From positions 1 through 7,141 of the forward strand of contig JANWIB010000011.1 in NCBI GenBank assembly GCA_025450155.1: DNA of 7,141 nt, read 5' to 3'. Below are positions 6,513-7,141 of the stretch, piece by piece. The DNA comes from Sphingobacteriaceae bacterium. GTDB taxonomy: Bacteria; Bacteroidota; Bacteroidia; Sphingobacteriales; Sphingobacteriaceae. The position numbers and the translations under genes were made by a program. The notes under the pieces are model-generated. The model did no database searches. It was not told the DNA's origin and saw nothing but the letters and a program-made list of their open reading frames with translations. Each line of letters starts with the position of its first letter. The first letter of the stretch is position 1.

Positions 6513-6557
6513 AAAAAAGAAAGGTACAGATAATTTAAATTTATATCTATACCTTTC
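6513..6557 (-). terminator. Intrinsic terminator of the PAP2/haloperoxidase-like gene
   Basis: The arms at 6519-6532 and 6544-6557 pair over 14 bp around an 11-nt AT-rich loop. The single C-A mismatch on the + strand (6527/6549) becomes a G-U wobble in minus-strand RNA. Six A residues at 6513-6518 give a U6 tract immediately after the stem on the minus strand. It begins 24 nt after the stop codon at 6581-6583 and its tract ends 14 nt before the trehalase ATG. Confidence 0.85.
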
Positions 6558-6580
6558 AGTAAAAAATTAAGTATTAAAAA

Positions 6581-7141
6581 TTAATTTGCCCCATCTACTT
6601 TTGCACGCTCTACAGCATAATTTCCTACTTTCTGGCCGGTTAATAAACCTTGCTCACAGTCAGCCCGGTAATGAATACCGCCGTACATCCGTGAGTTTGA
6701 TGCTTCGGTGGCCATTGCATTAAAATCTGTGGCCCGTTCAGGGATAAGATATCCCAATAAAGTAGCCGCGGCGCTGCTGAAGGTGGAGTGTCCTGAAATA
6801 TAAGATGGAAAATTGGGCAATCCGGTGAATGTTTTTATTCTTGGATCTAATTGAGATGGACGGGGATTGAAATAATAAAATTTGGTGTTCCAACAAACAA
6901 TTGCAGCATCCATTAGGGCTGCGTTTAGCAAGGCATAGTTCCGTGCCCAACGCACCTCGCTATATTGACGTTTAACGAATTCTTCGGTGGCTATTATATT
7001 CCAATGACCCGGAGGCGTGTAACTACTTACGCCGTCAGCCCAAAAATTCACTATCCGCATTCGCTCTTTGGTTGGATTTTTAGTATAATCATACACTTCA
7101 TCCAACTCTTTTTTCATCTGTTCGCTTCCTACAGATGGCGG
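6581..7141 (-). CDS. PAP2 / vanadium haloperoxidase family protein, C-terminal part (5' end outside window)
   Basis: The frame is open from the stop at 6581-6583 to the right edge, with eight further in-frame codons (PPSVGSEQ) before the Met at 7115-7117, so that Met is probably internal. The vanadate/phosphate-binding signature of the superfamily is complete. Numbering from that Met, it has K79-x6-R86-P87 (KFYYFNPRP), S108-G109-H110 (SYISGHSTFSS) and S142-R143-x5-H149-x3-D153 (SRMYGGIHYRAD). The upstream block FWADGVSSYTPPGHWNIIA (25-43) is typical of the long bacterial vanadium-dependent haloperoxidase-like branch rather than the short membrane-bound PAP2 phosphatases, and no membrane segment is visible in this part. 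Such proteins either oxidise halides with peroxide using vanadate or hydrolyse phosphomonoesters with the same fold; the sequence here does not decide between them. It is followed by its own terminator before the trehalase gene. Confidence 0.9.
   Translation of the reverse strand, partial: PPSVGSEQMKKELDEVYDYTKNPTKERMRIVNFWADGVSSYTPPGHWNIIATEEFVKRQYSEVRWARNYALLNAALMDAAIVCWNTKFYYFNPRPSQLDPRIKTFTGLPNFPSYISGHSTFSSAAATLLGYLIPERATDFNAMATEASNSRMYGGIHYRADCEQGLLTGQKVGNYAVERAKVDGAN

Noticed and set aside
6738..6950. 70-aa open frame on the - strand inside the PAP2/haloperoxidase gene
   Set aside because: It lies in another frame of the same strand as a gene with complete catalytic motifs, so it is a shadow.

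Overview
The window looks like an ordinary chromosomal segment of a Bacteroidota species, probably a Pedobacter or Mucilaginibacter-like member of the Sphingobacteriales. This rests on several signs: a GyrB of 652 residues without the large insertion of the enterobacterial protein; translation starts that lack a clear Shine-Dalgarno and sit in AT-rich leaders; two exact matches to the Bacteroidota -7 promoter element TAnnTTTG; and signal peptides that often end in -AQ. The genus is inference.

Layout, left to right. Bases 3-383 (+) are the C-terminal end of a gamma-glutamyltransferase whose start lies outside the window. It converges, with only 4 bp between stop codons, on an unrecognised secreted protein (388-954, -). 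Next is a small AT-rich secreted protein with a calcium-loop-like motif, resembling the XAC2610/FG-GAP-like group (1025-1528, -). Then comes gyrB (1607-3565, -) with a strong intrinsic terminator behind it. A 162-bp divergent region (3566-3727) separates gyrB from an OmpH/Skp-family lipoprotein gene (3728-4315, +). That region carries a -7 promoter element for each direction and a perfect DnaA box. The lipoprotein gene is followed by a terminator that almost touches the start of a guanine deaminase gene (guaD, 4375-4860, +). guaD converges on a periplasmic GH37 trehalase gene (4921-6498, -). Upstream of the trehalase gene, across another terminator, lies the 3' part of a PAP2/vanadium haloperoxidase-family gene (6581-7141, -), cut by the right edge.

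The genes do not form an obvious pathway or single operon. Terminators separate most tandem neighbours, so most appear to be separate transcription units: topology control (GyrB), envelope biogenesis (OmpH-like), purine salvage (GuaD), and periplasmic enzymes (GGT, trehalase, PAP2/haloperoxidase). I see no CRISPR array, tRNA, rRNA, insertion sequence or phage gene. No stretch over 300 bases lacks a gene.

The most notable points are an otherwise well-conserved trehalase in which two active-site aromatic positions are replaced (Asn145 and Gly147), the DnaA box at the gyrB promoter, the terminators abutting following start codons, and the AT-rich XAC2610-like gene. I found no convincing new multi-gene system.
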